NCBI GenBank assembly: GCA_026413225.1
Contig: CM048552.1
Location: forward strand, 49,491,001-49,555,000
DNA: 64,000 bases
Reading direction: 5' to 3'
DNA from: Otis tarda
Taxonomy: Eukaryota > Chordata > Aves > Otidiformes > Otididae
Of this stretch, positions 25,258-38,375 are shown one piece after another. A program made the translations under genes and the position numbers. Each line of letters starts with the position of its first letter. The first letter of the stretch is position 1. Below the pieces are notes generated by a model. That model was not told the origin of the DNA and made no database searches. It worked only from the letters and a program-made list of their open reading frames with translations.

Positions 25258-28200
25258 GAGAGACACTGCAAACGGCATTGTGCATTTTATTCAAAACAGT
25301 TTCACACAGGCCAGAAGCATGCTGCTCTAATGTAATCCCAGAAATATATTTTTTCTTACTGTTTAATTTTCTTGAAATTCAAGAGGCAGAAAACCCAGCA
25401 AAGAATGTGACAATGGAAAATGAAAGTCAGATTGGTTTTCACTTTAAGATAGTTGCTATCATAAATAGCTCTGTTAACCACCTTAAGCACTACTGAAATT
25501 TTAAAATAACCCATAAAGGAAACCATACACTGTACAAAACCTATATGCATATAACCAATTGACTTCTTAACTGCATTTAACACTAATGAAGGCCAATCAG
25601 GCATACGCCCATTTTCTGATAATTAGCAGCTGTTATCTGACAGACGCCATTTCCTACACATGCTTTTGCTCAGGGTTAGTATGAGAAAAGTTTGCTGAAG
25701 GCAGGACTATTTCTGGCACAGCAACACTTGTGTTGCTATGTGCTCTCAGATTACTGGGCAGATAGGCACACAATGAAGTCAAACAGCTGATCTGCAAAAC
25801 GGAGAACGCCGTGCGGTTTCCTCCACTGGTGCTTGTTTGTGTACAAATATGCACATGTGCACGAACCACGGGTAATGAGATGTTATTTTTCTCTAGATAC
25901 GCTTGTCAAAGAAAAAGGCCACATCCTGCATCCTGTTAAAACCCTCTGTTAAAATGTAGTCAGAACCCCTTAGCAAGCTCTATGAAATCCCTCCATAAAG
26001 CCGTGCCTGTGACAGTTTGTACCTTCTGTTTCACTGAGTAACTTAAAGTTGATCTTGGTTAAGATAGAGGGACCATGTGCCAGTGCTGCTGCAAACATTG
26101 CTTCTTTGGGTCGGTTGATAACGGCAATGTTGGGAGCCTCTGATCATTGCCATCACAGCAAAGCTTGTGGTGGCTGCAAGTACAGTATCACTCTCAATTC
26201 AGATCAGATGGGGGCTTCTTCCAAGGTTATTGGTAAAATCTAGCTGCTACCTTCAGTATAAGGCTAGACCTTTCACCTCTCCTCTCTTTCCCTTCAGCCA
26301 TTGTACTGGGTGCCTGGTGAAATACAAGCCAAGCTGCCTCTGCAGGTTCGTTAGAAGAAGCACCCAAACTTGAGCCGACATATTTTATTAATGAATACAT
26401 CACCCCCTTAGGCAATGAAGCTCATCAATAAGCTTGATGGGCTCTTGAAAGGGGGCTGTGATACATAGATGTGTTGGCCTGTACCATCAATATGTAGATC
26501 CACAGCTTTTATCACAGTATAAGAATCTCCATAAACAGTACATACAGAAATGACAAAATATCCTGTATTAGATGTTGATATAGGTTAGTTTTCTTGACCA
26601 CATCCCTGCCTTATGATTAATTTGCTACTTTACTTATACACCACTAGTGTGTATAAAAGTTCTACCTCCTGTCTCAGTTACTGCCACCTTTACAGAAATA
26701 AATTTCTCTCTCTGTGTTTTCACCTAACACAAGGATCCTATGGGAGCAGGTGCCTCTCACGTCCATGCTGACTTCCCAAACCCACTTCAGCAGAGAGGGC
26801 AGGAAAACCATGTGAATCAACTGTGTGTTGGGAACACAGCCTGCAGTGCTCTCACACAAGTGGAGCTGTCATAGACAATCGACTCTGGCTTTCTCTTTTC
26901 TCCTTTCCCGGTTCTGCTGGGATATTTGGGACAGCACAGGGCACCAATAAGATTGTTTTGCCTTCTACCAGAGGTAGCTTTTTATAGTGTGTGGGTGAAA
27001 GTAATTTGTGTGGACACACATCAGGAGGGCATCTGGAGTACATGAGACTTCAAACCCAGCCAAGGTCTGTCCCATTGCATGACCTGTTAGTGTCCCCCTT
27101 TCTCCTGTAGCCACTTTCCCACTAGGAGCCTACTAGGCACTAGCAAGCAGGGACATTGAGCAACAGCTATGTTGCTGAGTATCTGGCACCCCATCCACTG
27201 TGTCTTGGCTTCATATGACAATAGAGATGTCCCCCTCTGGACATAGAGATGGTGGAGTGTGGAAACCTGCTTTGCTTCTCTAATGACAACAAAGATTCTT
27301 CATTCTAGTACATTGTCCCCTTTCCAAAACCCTGTTAGAGGAATGAATATAGCTATGATCCCATTTTCTCCATAGCTCCTTTGGGATCCATAGTTTGCCC
27401 ATGTATGCATTCCTTCTCTGGATTAGATCATTCTGTTTTTTAACTGTTCTAATTTGCTATGAGCTTTCTGATAGATTTTTAATACTTTTTTTTTTTTTCA
27501 TAGATAGTACTTCAGAATGGACGTGTGATGTTAAACTTTGGTCCTACTGCAACACAGTGTTTCCTGCCAATTTATGAGGTCAAATAAAATCAGGGAAAGA
27601 ACAAAAGTTTCAGGTTCTTTCTTCCAATGAATCTAACCCAAGCAATGACATATGACTTAATTCAGTGAAACCCTTCATGTTATAACTGGACTGATCCTGG
27701 CAGGAGGGTCCTCTGAAGAGATCCTTTACTGAAAATGATGACTGGATGCCTCTGAACAAAGAAGACACTAGTCTTCATTTCAGAGGCATGTACCTCGGTT
27801 TTTGGTAGTGTTAACATGTATTAGTTCCGTGAATGGGACATATCTCATATATCAGTTAAGACTGGAAATGTTATGATTTTATTGAGAGTGGGAAAGGGAA
27901 AATCCCAGCTTTGAAAATATTCATTACTCAAACATATCTCCTGGGCATATAAAAAAAAAATCTCAGTTCAAACTTGAAACAGGAGGGGAAATCCCTGAGA
28001 AGACAGAAAAGGAGAAACTGACATTTACTCAGGACTCTACAACTGAGGTAATTCCCCAGGAAAATGCTATTCAAGTTGGAGAGCCATGGGGCTCAGCACC
28101 AGTTGCAGAAAATCACCAGGGCCAGTTGCATGGCCTGTACCTTTCTGCAAGTCCCTAACTTCAGGCATCTTTTGGAATTTGCTAATAAATCATTGCAGTT

Positions 28201-31200
28201 TCCTTTTCTCTCTTCCTCCCCACCCCGCCGCCCTTTCTAGATTTTTAAATCCTCTTCAGTGCTGTTTATAGAAGTCAATAACTGAAGATAACAATTCCAC
28301 CCTATGAAAACCATCTTTCCCTTCTGCAGTGTTAAACAAGCCCAATGGGAGAAAATAATTATCAGGGACTTGCTACTGCAGTAAGCAAATGTCAGTCAGC
28401 AGAAAAAATGGAAAATATTATAGAGTAGAAAACAGATCACCAAAAGCAGATGAGTCTAAGGGAGAACACTTTGATCTAATATACTCTTTAATGTCAACCG
28501 TATCCAAGTGTGAAGGAAGAGTTTGGTCTCTGACCATCTTTTTAGTGTGTTTCAGTTAAAGATATAGGAATACCAGTCTACTCAAGTATGTGCTAAATAA
28601 AGACAACAATTAGGTTAAATCCAAAAAATCCATCCCAAAGAGAAGACATATATATGTTTTATTTTAATGATTGCACTTTGTATAAATTTTTTCATTCGTT
28701 GGTGTCAGGCAAATTAGTGATGGGCTAGAAAACAACTCGGATAATATGAATCTAAGAGGTGTTGGAAACATAGGAAGAATTTTTATATTATGTAAGAAAT
28801 TCTGGATGACTTTGAGCAATTAAGTAGTAATTGGAATGGAAAAAAATTAAAGAACGGAAAAATGGAAAGAAATTTAGTAGTAGAAGCTGCGGCTTTGATG
28901 TACAGAGCAATCACCAGCTAAGCAAATACCAGCACTGTCCTTTGGCCGTAATGAGGCAAATGAAGCTGTAGGAAGCATGGATGTTAGTCAAAACAGCAGT
29001 GGCGAAAAGCAGCCCACTTGGCTTTGAGAAGAGTCAGATCATTGTATGAAAGGGATTACATGACATGGTTGCCTGCAATAGCAGGGGATTGTGTTCCAGG
29101 AAGCCTGGACCGCTTTGTGGAAATCAAAGTAAAAACAACATCAAGAAGACGAGTGCTACTTAAGTTACTGAAAATATACCTTGCAGCAATATATGAATTA
29201 TTATGTTTGTAGTAGCCTGAAAATTATTATTTGTTCAGCTTTTTCATGGAATCAGGAAGCAAAGACTCAGAGGGTCTTCTTTTTTATCTGTACACAGCAG
29301 CTTTGCTTCATTTTCTGAAATTACTGACAAGCTTTACCATCAATCAATTAGAAGGTTTAGAAACAGGAGGGGGAAAGATATTTGCTTGCTTTGTTGATAA
29401 CTGGATAAAGCCAAAAAGGATACTCGTGAGATAGGGTGGTAAAAGGATCACCAACAGGCCTGAAATTATCTAGAAGCAGTGGGCGCTGGCAAGGCAAACA
29501 TAACTCGTTTATCGCAAAGCTGTGCACTTCCAAGCGTGATCCAGTGAGAAGTCAACGTTATCTTAGGAGGTCTGCATGGCATATGCTGCAGAGGCGGGTA
29601 CGGCTCTTCAGAGTAAGTGCTGCCTGGCAATATACAGTCAAGTCTTGTGACATATATCCTCAAAAGGGATGTACCAATTACCTTAATGGAAAGAAAACAG
29701 TTTGCATGCATGATTGAACTTTCATGGTATCTCTATAAAGGGCCTGGGGAGTGTGAAATGACTCATGGGTAGCTTCTTTTTTAGAAGACTGCTGAATAAG
29801 TTATTATACAGGCAGCCACCCCTCAGGCCATTATATTGGGCTGAGGGAATAGGTAAACACAGAAGGAAAGAATGAAGGAATACAGTGTGTGAGTGTGTGA
29901 GAGAGAAAGCAGTTCGTTGTAAAATACTGTCCCACTTCCAGGCAAATACACTTGCCATGTCTTAAATTTCTTCCTATAGTAACACACTGAGGGTTGTACT
30001 GAACTTTAAAGGCCTTCGTTAGTTGCTAAGTTATGCTGAGACCCACCACAGTGCAGCTATTCAATAAATATATTTCACTACTTTGTTATTAGACTACTTA
30101 GCATCTCAGTACCAGAAAGAAACAAAAAGCCCCAAAGACCAAGCAAAAATCAGAGCTGTTATTCTTCAAAGACAGATGATCTTTCTGAATATTCTGAGAC
30201 AAACTTCATTCTCCCTGATACTAGTAGAGATTGGTACTTAGAAGAGTCACTGTTTGACTGTTTTCTTTAAATGAGCAATTTTTTTTCCATAACCATATCA
30301 AACTCAGCCACATGGAATTAGCTAGCATTTGTTCATTCCTGAGGATTTGCCTCTCCTAGCAAAGATATTTCTGCCCAAGGTTACTGCCATAGACAGCTAT
30401 GCAGCCATTCAAACGCACACAGGAGTTTGTGTAGGGAAAGGAGATGCTGGTACACTGCCTGTGGGCAGCTGGGAGGTTACATTCATTTAAAAGGACTATG
30501 ACTGCAGCAAAAAGCAATCTTTTCTTCAACAGATTTCTTCAAGCTGCAAATCAGAATGAGATACTCAATGATTTATTTTAAATTAAATAGTATGACTCAT
30601 GCTTGCACCATACCAGAACTGGTTTGATTTAAATGCAGTCTCTTTCCTAGTCCTTGTATGCCTACTCCAGGAAAAGCAGTAACAGCATAAGGGAAATTAT
30701 TATTTCTCTGTTCCACCATTTCCTGTCAGTCTCCATCAACATGAAACCAAAATTGTCATGCAGCATAAAGAAGGTAATAAGAAAATATGGTGACTGAGAG
30801 TGGACTAAGTGGTGCTTTCAACAGGCAGGATGACTCTGCTTTGATGGTATTTGTAGTTTCAGTTAATAGCCACCTGATAGATAAAAACACACAGATTTCT
30901 CCCTCCCTCCAAAGCTCTTCCCTCCAATATTTGTTTTACTGAAGTCTCATCAAGTTATAAACACCAGCTCAGAGCTCTTCTTAATTACTGCCTAAGAACA
31001 CAACTGCAGTGGATCAGCAAAAGTTAGATTCATTTTAAATTTTTTGTTTTCAAGCTTATTTGTGGCATGAGAGGCAGATAGGATATGCAATTGCCATCTG
31101 ATTGAATTTCACCAGGAGAAAGTTTGCAAGGCTATTCAAATAATACAAAATGCCTCATTCAATTCCCTATGCACAGTATGAGTCTCATCACTGTAACATG

Positions 31201-31441
31201 GGATACAGCCTTGCAGCTATTTCTCTGGGTAGATACAAGCTAAATGTATCTATCTACCAACCTCATAATCAGAGTTGTCAGGTCTACAGCTGAGTGCTCT
31301 GGTCTTCACCTCACTATTTGGGGTGAAACGAGAATCAGGTTAGCCTAAAAGGAAAGTAAGAGAGACTGGAAAACAAGATGAAATTATAAAATAGAAGGTA
31401 TCCCAGTGATAAAAATCTATTCATAATAATTATATTCAGTA
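25258..31441. other. Gene-free AT-rich stretch
   Basis: No gene recognised. Contains the imperfect hairpin at 26403-26455, a TG/GA-rich patch near 29886-29906, and a patch at 29478-29600 with more CpG dinucleotides than its surroundings. Short frames such as 29018-29212 and 29436-29717 have no recognisable domain. Confidence 0.55.
26403..26455. repeat. Imperfect 53-nt hairpin
   Basis: An outer stem of seven pairs (CCCCCTT at 26403-26409 with AAGGGGG at 26449-26455) encloses a short CAA/TTG stem and an inner stem of ten pairs, including one G-T wobble (26419-26428 with 26434-26443), closed by a 5-nt loop. It is shorter than a typical microRNA precursor, and there is no evidence of transcription. 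It may be chance. Confidence 0.4.
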
Positions 31442-31893
31442 GTAACTTCTATTGTCCCTCAAGGGTCCATGCTGGGACCAATACTGTTTAATATCTTCAT
31501 CAACAACATAAACAGTGGGACTGAGTGCACCTTCAGCAAGTTTGCAGGTGACACCAAGCTGAGTGGTGCAGTTGATTCACTGGAGGGAAGGGATGCCATC
31601 CAGAAGGACCTTGACAGGCTTGAGGAATGGGCCCGTGAGAATCTCATGAAGTTCAAGACCAAGTGCAAGATTCTGCACCTGGCTCAGGCAATTCAGGGGG
31701 ATGAAAGGATTGAGAGCAGCCCTGTGGAGAAGGACTTGGGGGTACTGGTGGATGATATATTGCATATGAGCTGGCAATGTGCTCTTGCAGCCCAGAAAGT
31801 CAATTGTATCTTGGGCTGCACCAAAAGAAGCGTGGCCAGCAGGTCGAGGCAGGGTGATTCTGCCCTTCTCCTCCACTCCCATGAGTGAGACAG
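31442..31893 (+). mobile_element. CR1 LINE fragment, reverse transcriptase part, 5'- and 3'-truncated
   Basis: The translation from about 31442 reads as the central to C-terminal part of a CR1-type non-LTR retrotransposon ORF2: PQGSMLGPILFNIFIN at 31457 onward, then SKFAGDTKLSG (31535-31567), DLDRLEEWARENLMKFKTK, EKDLGVLVD and GCTKRSVASRSR. CR1 ORF2 encodes endonuclease and reverse transcriptase for target-primed insertion. Here only about 450 bp remain: no endonuclease, no N-terminal RT motifs and no 3' tail. The catalytic FADD box reads FAGD at 31541-31552, so an essential aspartate codon is lost. A one-base insertion near 31848-31856 shifts the frame in RSRE-VILPL. The element is dead and old. 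The 139-codon frame at 31469-31888 is this remnant, not a host gene. Confidence 0.93.
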
Positions 31894-34800
31894 ACAGGCT
31901 GCTGTATGTGATTAAGTATCCCACAAGAAGGAACTCCTCACCAAATAACACATTAGAAATTTGTCAAAGATTACTAATGAAATTCAGTTCAGCTGTGTAC
32001 CCAGCCATGCCTGAATAAGACTTCTACTTATTATATTTTATTTATTATATTTATTCATTTTCCTGTAACTATGCTAGAAATCCATAAGCTGAAGAGGTTT
32101 GATTAAAAAGAGAAACAGCTAGAACCTTTATGCAGTATTTCAGTCTACTCAATACCTCTAGTGAAACTTATTTCTTTCTTCAAATGTCATAGTTTATTTC
32201 TTTTTTTATGCTTTTAGCACATCCACTTTTTATCAATAATCTCACTAGAAAGGCTATTGCTGCAGAACTTCCTGCTGAGATCATATTAGGAAGCAATGGG
32301 AGTGTCACAGAGGAATATGTTCTCATATTTTCAGTATCACCTTTCTCCTTTTAATTTCCTCTCTATTTGTATGGGAGGAAGGGGAAAGGCCAGAATCCAG
32401 TGTCTAAAAGGCTTACTAGATTATTTTCCCGTCATTCTCTGCTAATACAAGATGCTTCCCTGCATGGCATCAGCTAGTGTTTTGCCAAGTCATCAAAGTC
32501 CCAAACAGACAAACATTCTTCCCAGGAAGACCCATGTCTCACTATCACAAAGGCTTGTTTCATGCTTAGCCAAAACAGTCATTTTAAAGGCCTTCCCTAT
32601 AGATCCATCAAAAAGTAACACCCACACTATTTTCCTTCATTGAAATTTAACAGCCTTCAGTTATACACAGATTTTTTCTGAGAAAGCAGTTTGTTCTGTG
32701 TGTATCGTGACCAATTGTTACATCATATAGTTAATCCAGAAACCCAGTAAATTTCAACCCCAAAATTCCACAATCCTTGAAGATAACTAAAAAAGCCCTA
32801 AAGAACAGAAATATGTGGGTTTTGTTATAAACTTCAGCTAGAGTACTTATCAGCTTCACAGGAGTGAAGGGTTGTGAGAGCTCGTGCAGACTTTTGAAAA
32901 CAAAATAATTAAAAGTTTCTTTTTATATATATATATGTGTGATGGTGAGGTAGATGAACAGTGGACAAGAGCCTTTAGGGCTGAGAAACCACTATCTGAA
33001 CTTACAATGCAATAGCTGTTTGTTACACAAGACAGGACTTCAGCGATATCCATTGGGAATTCTTTTTCTGTAGGTGTTCCAGTTTGAGTGTGTATATGAC
33101 ATGCATAAAGGCATGTCTATGACATGTATAAAGGCACACATGTGTACACATGTACAGGTATTTCCTGCTGCTTATTTTCCAAATCTATCTTTCCAAATAA
33201 AAGCAATACTAAAATGGAGCTAATGCTGGAAGCCTAATTAATTTAGTAATTTAGATTGAACAATATTCCAATAATTCTTTAATTATATTCAAACGTTTAT
33301 TTTCAAATTGATACATTCAAATTTAAATTCAACACAAAACATTACAAGGCATGGAAATATGCAATTACAAGATAAACAGCATATATTTCTTAAACATATT
33401 CTTTCTCATATAACTAGAGGGAAGATTAAAATATTTTGAAATCAGTATAGTTAGATTTAGTACTACTAACTTTATATTCCTTCATCACTACTGTGATGAT
33501 AATAATCTAGTCCTCAAAGTGTTGATTGCCTGCTTGCTTTCTAGCAATTTTCTAGTAGTTCCAATAAATATTTGATACAAAAAACCTGTCCAGGTCTTTC
33601 TTTCAAAGTTCAGTTATTTTAATTTACATTAATATTGTATTTAGATGATAAGAGTCAGTTCCTCTTTGGAAGGGTCAGTGTTTCAGAAGTTAATATTTAG
33701 CAAGGCTACTTCCCTTCTCTTCAGCTACTACATGCCCAACAAATTCCTTAATACATTTGTCATTTTATCTTCAAATCAAAACAAGTAATTTTAATGTAGT
33801 AATTCCTGTAAAAGGAACACATTTCTAATATTTTGCAATTTAGTGTATAAGAGAAGAGTAAAAGCTCCTGGTTTGCATCACTACTATACATCTGATAGAA
33901 AATTCCCGTCCATGACTCATACGGGGTACCACACAAGCAATGAGCCCACATGACCTCTGTGCAGATTGACTTGCAGGAACCAAGGAAGTATGGGGCTTTC
34001 CAAATCACTACTGCAATGTCAGCAGCTTTTTAGAGAAATGAACTATTAATTCTGTCAATTCATTTGTATCAAATAATATCACAGAGACCGCAGACAGAAA
34101 CATCCTAAAGAACGGGAATTTCTGGTGACTGACACAAAGCAGTGCAACATGCAGACAGTGTGAGTGAATAGGGAGAGTGCCAATACATTAGAGAAAGGAT
34201 AGGATAGACTGCAGCCAGTGAGTTTAGGACTGTTTCAATCCCTTGATCACAAACGATTGCTATATATGAGAAACTGTTACAGCTAGGTTCATGCCCTCTG
34301 ACAAATTTTTCATTGTAACTTTCTTCCCCCTGGAACTTGGCCTCATCACTGTTGGGGTGTATTTTTACCCACATTTACTTGTGCAAGTTAGAACAGTTAA
34401 TTCAGTGAAATACCATCTGAGATAGGCAGAGTACCCTCTGAAGATTATAGAGCTGGCTGACAATTTTATGGTGAAATAACTTCATGAGAAAATGCCAATC
34501 CATCAAAATCCAAAGGCGTTGCACAAGGCTGTTGGCTTCGCAGCCTTCTGGCAAGCGTAAGCAGGGTTGTGTCATGATGACACTAGACAGGCCATTGAGC
34601 GCCTGTGAGCCTCATAATAGGACTGCCTCAGGAACCTTAGGACATTCAGAGGTTGCCATGTGCAGCTTTCCAGACTTCTGTACCCTTTCTAACAGCAACA
34701 AAGCCCTGGGATCTCAGTTCTTCCTGAAGGCTTGGCTTCCCCTGATGGTGCAGGGAGCCTGGCAACTTTGAAAACTCTGGCTCACGCCAAGGCTCAGAGG

Positions 34801-37800
34801 TCTGCCTCTTGTGCTCATTGATCTTGGCTCCTACATGACACCAGGGCTTCTAACCTCCTGGCTGTCTCACTGACTTTGCTTTTATAGCCAAGCGAAGAGC
34901 TGCCCTGCTTAGCTTTCCACTCTCAGTTTCACTATGAGCTTGCTAAGCCAGCCACTAAACAGTTTTAGTTTTCCACATGTAGGCATCTTCATTTTTCATT
35001 TCAAAATGGAGCATTCTTGGTCAGCAGGTCTGCACTGTGGGGATGATGCCAGTTTAGCTTTATCTTTAGATGTATCTCTGTAAAGCCACAGCAGCGATAC
35101 AGCTTCTAAGGGCAAAATCAGCTGCTCTGCTCATCTAATCATACCACTTCATTCTGTGTTAGAGGCTCCACTAGTAAAAAGATACATCTGACAGAAAACA
35201 TTACATCTGTATACTTTTCTCTTTGTAATGATAATTTATGGATGGGTATTTTTTTAGCTGTTCCAGCTAATCTCAGTATCCCACCTAATCTCAATGAACA
35301 CATGCCTTCTGCACACTGGCAAGACTTGAGATGAGGGTTACTTCTATATTCTATTTCAGTTTTGTGTGAGGAAAAGCCCTCTATATATGACAAGTGACAC
35401 TTAACTGACCAAATATAATGTTGGTTTTAGGCTTCACTAGCAAGAAACTCAGATGGCACTGCTGAGTAATATTACACCTTTTCTTTCTCCCTGGCACAAA
35501 GCTAACTTGTATCTGCAGTGAAGACTGGGTGAGGGCAACAGAGGAACAGCTAGTCCCCAGTTGTGTGACTGGGAGCACCTGCTGCGGCAGGCAAGTGTAA
35601 TGGCAAAGTTGTATTCCCTGATCCCACCAAGTTCACCTGTCAATACAGCCTGCTTTCCTTCCCTACTGCTGGAAACAAGGGAGAAGACTGAGAGAGAAAT
35701 ACATAATTATCTTTTTTTTTTTTTTTTTTAGATTAAACTATACAAAATCTGTTGTTTCTCAATTTAAAAGCAAACCTTCTGAAAACTTCAGGAACCTGCT
35801 CATCTCCAGTAGTTTCATGTAGCACAAGCCTCACAGCTCTTCTGCAAGGTAGTTGTGGTGACTAATCATTACCACCCTCCTGCAGATCACTAAACAAAAC
35901 AGTTAGCTTCATATTTCTTTTCTGAGTGATTGTCTTTCAGTTCTTAAAACGGCTTGGTCAGACACTCGAAGAGTAGTAACAGAAATTAAAATAACTTGAG
36001 AAGAAGTCAAATAGAAAATAGCTAAGGTTGGTTGCAGGTGCTAGTTCTGCATCAGCTCCTCCAGTTTTTATGTTTATTAACTTTTAAATCACATTTCCCT
36101 TTTTTTTTTTTTTATTTCTGTCTTCCCCTTCACTTCAGTAAGATCAACACAAAGAAAGCAGAAACCTTCCCAGGAGCAGGCAGAATGTGTTGTGTTGGTC
36201 TTCACATAAAAGGAGCTCAGAGACACTCCGATCACGCTACTTTAAAACAGTATCTACTGAGTTTCATGCAGAGTGGGGTAAAATATTTTTATGCAAACTT
36301 TATATTACACTAAATTCATTGTGCTTTCCCTAATACTGTGCATGTAGATCACAAGCTGAAACACAACATTGAAATCTGTGCCTACCTTCCACATTGTTTC
36401 ATGCAACATTTTCATTGCTTGGGATGTCTTGTAAAGGGATTTCAGTATCCTGTTGAGGCTAAAGAGAAAAGATACAATGAGAAGTTCACAGGAATTATGT
36501 TACCTTATGTGATTTGTCTCCCAGTACTTAAGTTCTTAATTTTCTCCTTCATACAGTTTCCTTTGAGTTCATTTTATCAGATACATATTCATCCAGGGAT
36601 GATGCAATACCAAATTTTTGATAGCTGCAAAAAAACAAAAACAGTACTGATATTTCACAAGTAATACGGTCTGCTATTCCTAGATAATAATAGATTCCTG
36701 ACCATTAAGTACATTTTCAAGAACACATTTTGTAGAATTCTTTGCAGGTCCCTGAGGTTTCCCTGTGTTCCTCATACCCATGGAAATGGCTGAAATTTCA
36801 CATACAATCTGCCTCTTTGAAAGCAGGATTCCAAATGAAAAATGGATTTTGTTTCCATGTGAAAAACTTTCAGGGTCAGTCAGCAGTTCCCTGGATCTGG
36901 GGGCACACATACAGCTCTCAGGAGAGCTGCACTTCACAAAGCTGTGCTTGGTTCCACCTTGCTCCTCTGCAAGAGGCGGGAGGTTTAGAGTCTCTGGAGG
37001 GACAATGGGGTTTCAGTTCTCTAAGCTGGCCAGGGGTCTCACTAAGGCACACTAAAGTTTTTGCAGAACTAATGTGGGGGTTGGTCTCTTGCCAAAAGAG
37101 CTAAACTTCGAGGTTGCCTTTATGGTATTCTTCCTAATATAATATTTTCTTCATATTTTGGATGTACTGCCTCTTTGTTTAACACCTTATTGCTAGAGAC
37201 CTAACAGCAGGAAGTTTGGGCCCTTTACATCTCCAAGACAGACTGCAGAGAGCCGTAGGAAACATAAGCTTTCCTTCCTTGCTCCTAGTGCCCAGAGTAC
37301 TTTTTTGGATGTATGGCATGTGAAATGAAGCACTTATCCTGCAGCCACTCCAAGCACCGATGACATTTAGGGTCCAACTGAAACAAAGAAATGTATGCTC
37401 TTTGCAAAGCACCAGGAGACAGATAAAGCAAAGGCAGCGGAGGACTGGTTCGTACTAAGACAGAGTTCATTTCCCTGTAGTCTCTCCTCCCCCTCTTGCT
37501 GCCTTGTGGACAAAGCACCCCTTGTTGGATGGTGCTTACACACCTACAGCAAAGTCAATTTGGTAGCTGAGTACCTGCTATGTCTTAAGTGACCTACTAC
37601 ATTTATTTGAATGAGCACAACATTTTCCTCTGAGAGAGGTATGTTCTCAAGGTAACATTCCCTGACCTCTTATAGTTTCTTCTTACACTTTTTTTTGGTG
37701 TTAGCACTGCAGGGAAAGCTCATGTATGCACTAATATTATGCCCAACACAAGTTTAGTTCTTTCTAGGACTGCAGCTTGCCTGGTCAAGACTGAATACTT

Positions 37801-37937
37801 GTCCTTACAGAATTTAATCAGAGCTTTGCCCAGACTTTGGCTGAAACAATAACATCAAGGAAAGAACCATCAGTGGTCTTACACTTACATTTCATATACA
37901 CATGAAATAATGTTATAAGAATTTTTTAAGACAGATA
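31894..37937. other. Gene-free DNA between the two CR1 fragments
   Basis: No gene recognised. Contains T18 at 35712-35729, T14 at 36100-36113, a near-duplicated TATGACATGYATAAAGGCA pair at 33094-33137 followed by an alternating purine-pyrimidine run, and an AT-rich patch with TAATTA-like motifs at about 33230-33330. Frames such as 36338-36664 and 36742-37104 have no domain. Confidence 0.55.
33094..33156. repeat. Short imperfect tandem duplication plus alternating tract
   Basis: TATGACATGCATAAAGGCA (from 33094) recurs 25 bp later as TATGACATGTATAAAGGCA. It runs into 23 alternating purine-pyrimidine bases at 33134-33156 that include the palindrome ACACATGTGT (33136-33145). Confidence 0.75.
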
Positions 37938-38375
37938 AGAATCATAGAATCATGGAATGGTTAGGGTTGGAAGGGACCTTCAAAGGTCATCTAGTCCAAC
38001 GTCCCTGCAAGGAGCAGGGACATCCCCGACTAGATCAGGTTGCTCAGAGCCCCATCCAACCTGGCCTTGAACGTTTCTAGGGAATGGGGCATCCACCACC
38101 TCTCTGGCAACCTGTTCCAGTGCTTCAGCACCCTCAGTGTAAAAAATTTTTTCTTGATATCTAATCTGAATCTACCTCCCTCTATTTTAAAGCCATTACC
38201 CCTCGTCCTACTGCAACAGGTCCTACTGAAGAGTTTCCCTCTACCTCCCTCTATTTTAAAGCCATTACCCCTCGTCCTACTGCAACAGGTCCTACTGAAG
38301 AGTTTCTCTCCATCTTTCCTGTAGGCCCCCTTTAAGTATTGGAAGGCCACTATAAGGTCTCCCTGGAGCCTTGCT
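37938..38375 (-). mobile_element. CR1 LINE 3' end, minus strand
   Basis: Read on the minus strand this is the end of a CR1 element. The end of ORF2 includes GRFRLDIKKKFFTLRVLKHW and FKARLDGALSNLI, followed by a short 3' UTR with 'GACCTTTGAAGGTCCCTTCC' and the terminal CR1 tail of ATTCTATGATTCT type (37938-37955). The 5' part is missing, as usual for CR1, which truncates during target-primed reverse transcription and typically leaves no clear target-site duplication; I see none. The frame 38030-38350 (106 codons) is open across the remnant, so it is younger than the plus-strand fragment at 31442. It contains a 69-bp internal duplication (separate entry). The upstream boundary is approximate. 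Confidence 0.95.
38171..38306 (-). repeat. 69-bp in-frame tandem duplication inside the CR1
   Basis: The block starting TCTACCTCCC at 38171 recurs at 38240. The second copy matches the first over 67 bases (38240-38306) with no mismatch that I can see. The unit is 69 bp, that is 23 codons, so the minus-strand reading frame stays open and repeats a segment containing FSRTCCSRTRGNGFK. CR1 normally has this segment once. Confidence 0.93.

Noticed and set aside
25004-25496. Overlapping frames on both strands around 25.2 kb
   Set aside because: All cross the alternating TA/TG tract, which is open in several frames by composition.
31469-31888. 139-codon frame as a host gene
   Set aside because: Its sequence is CR1 reverse transcriptase with a lost catalytic residue and a frameshift.
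34480-35000. Possible LTR or pseudogene in a GC-richer stretch
   Set aside because: No TG...CA termini, no polyadenylation signal, no target-site duplication and no protein similarity that I could recognise.
38030-38350. 106-codon minus frame as a host gene
   Set aside because: It is the C-terminal end of CR1 ORF2 with an internal duplication, ending in the CR1 3' tail.
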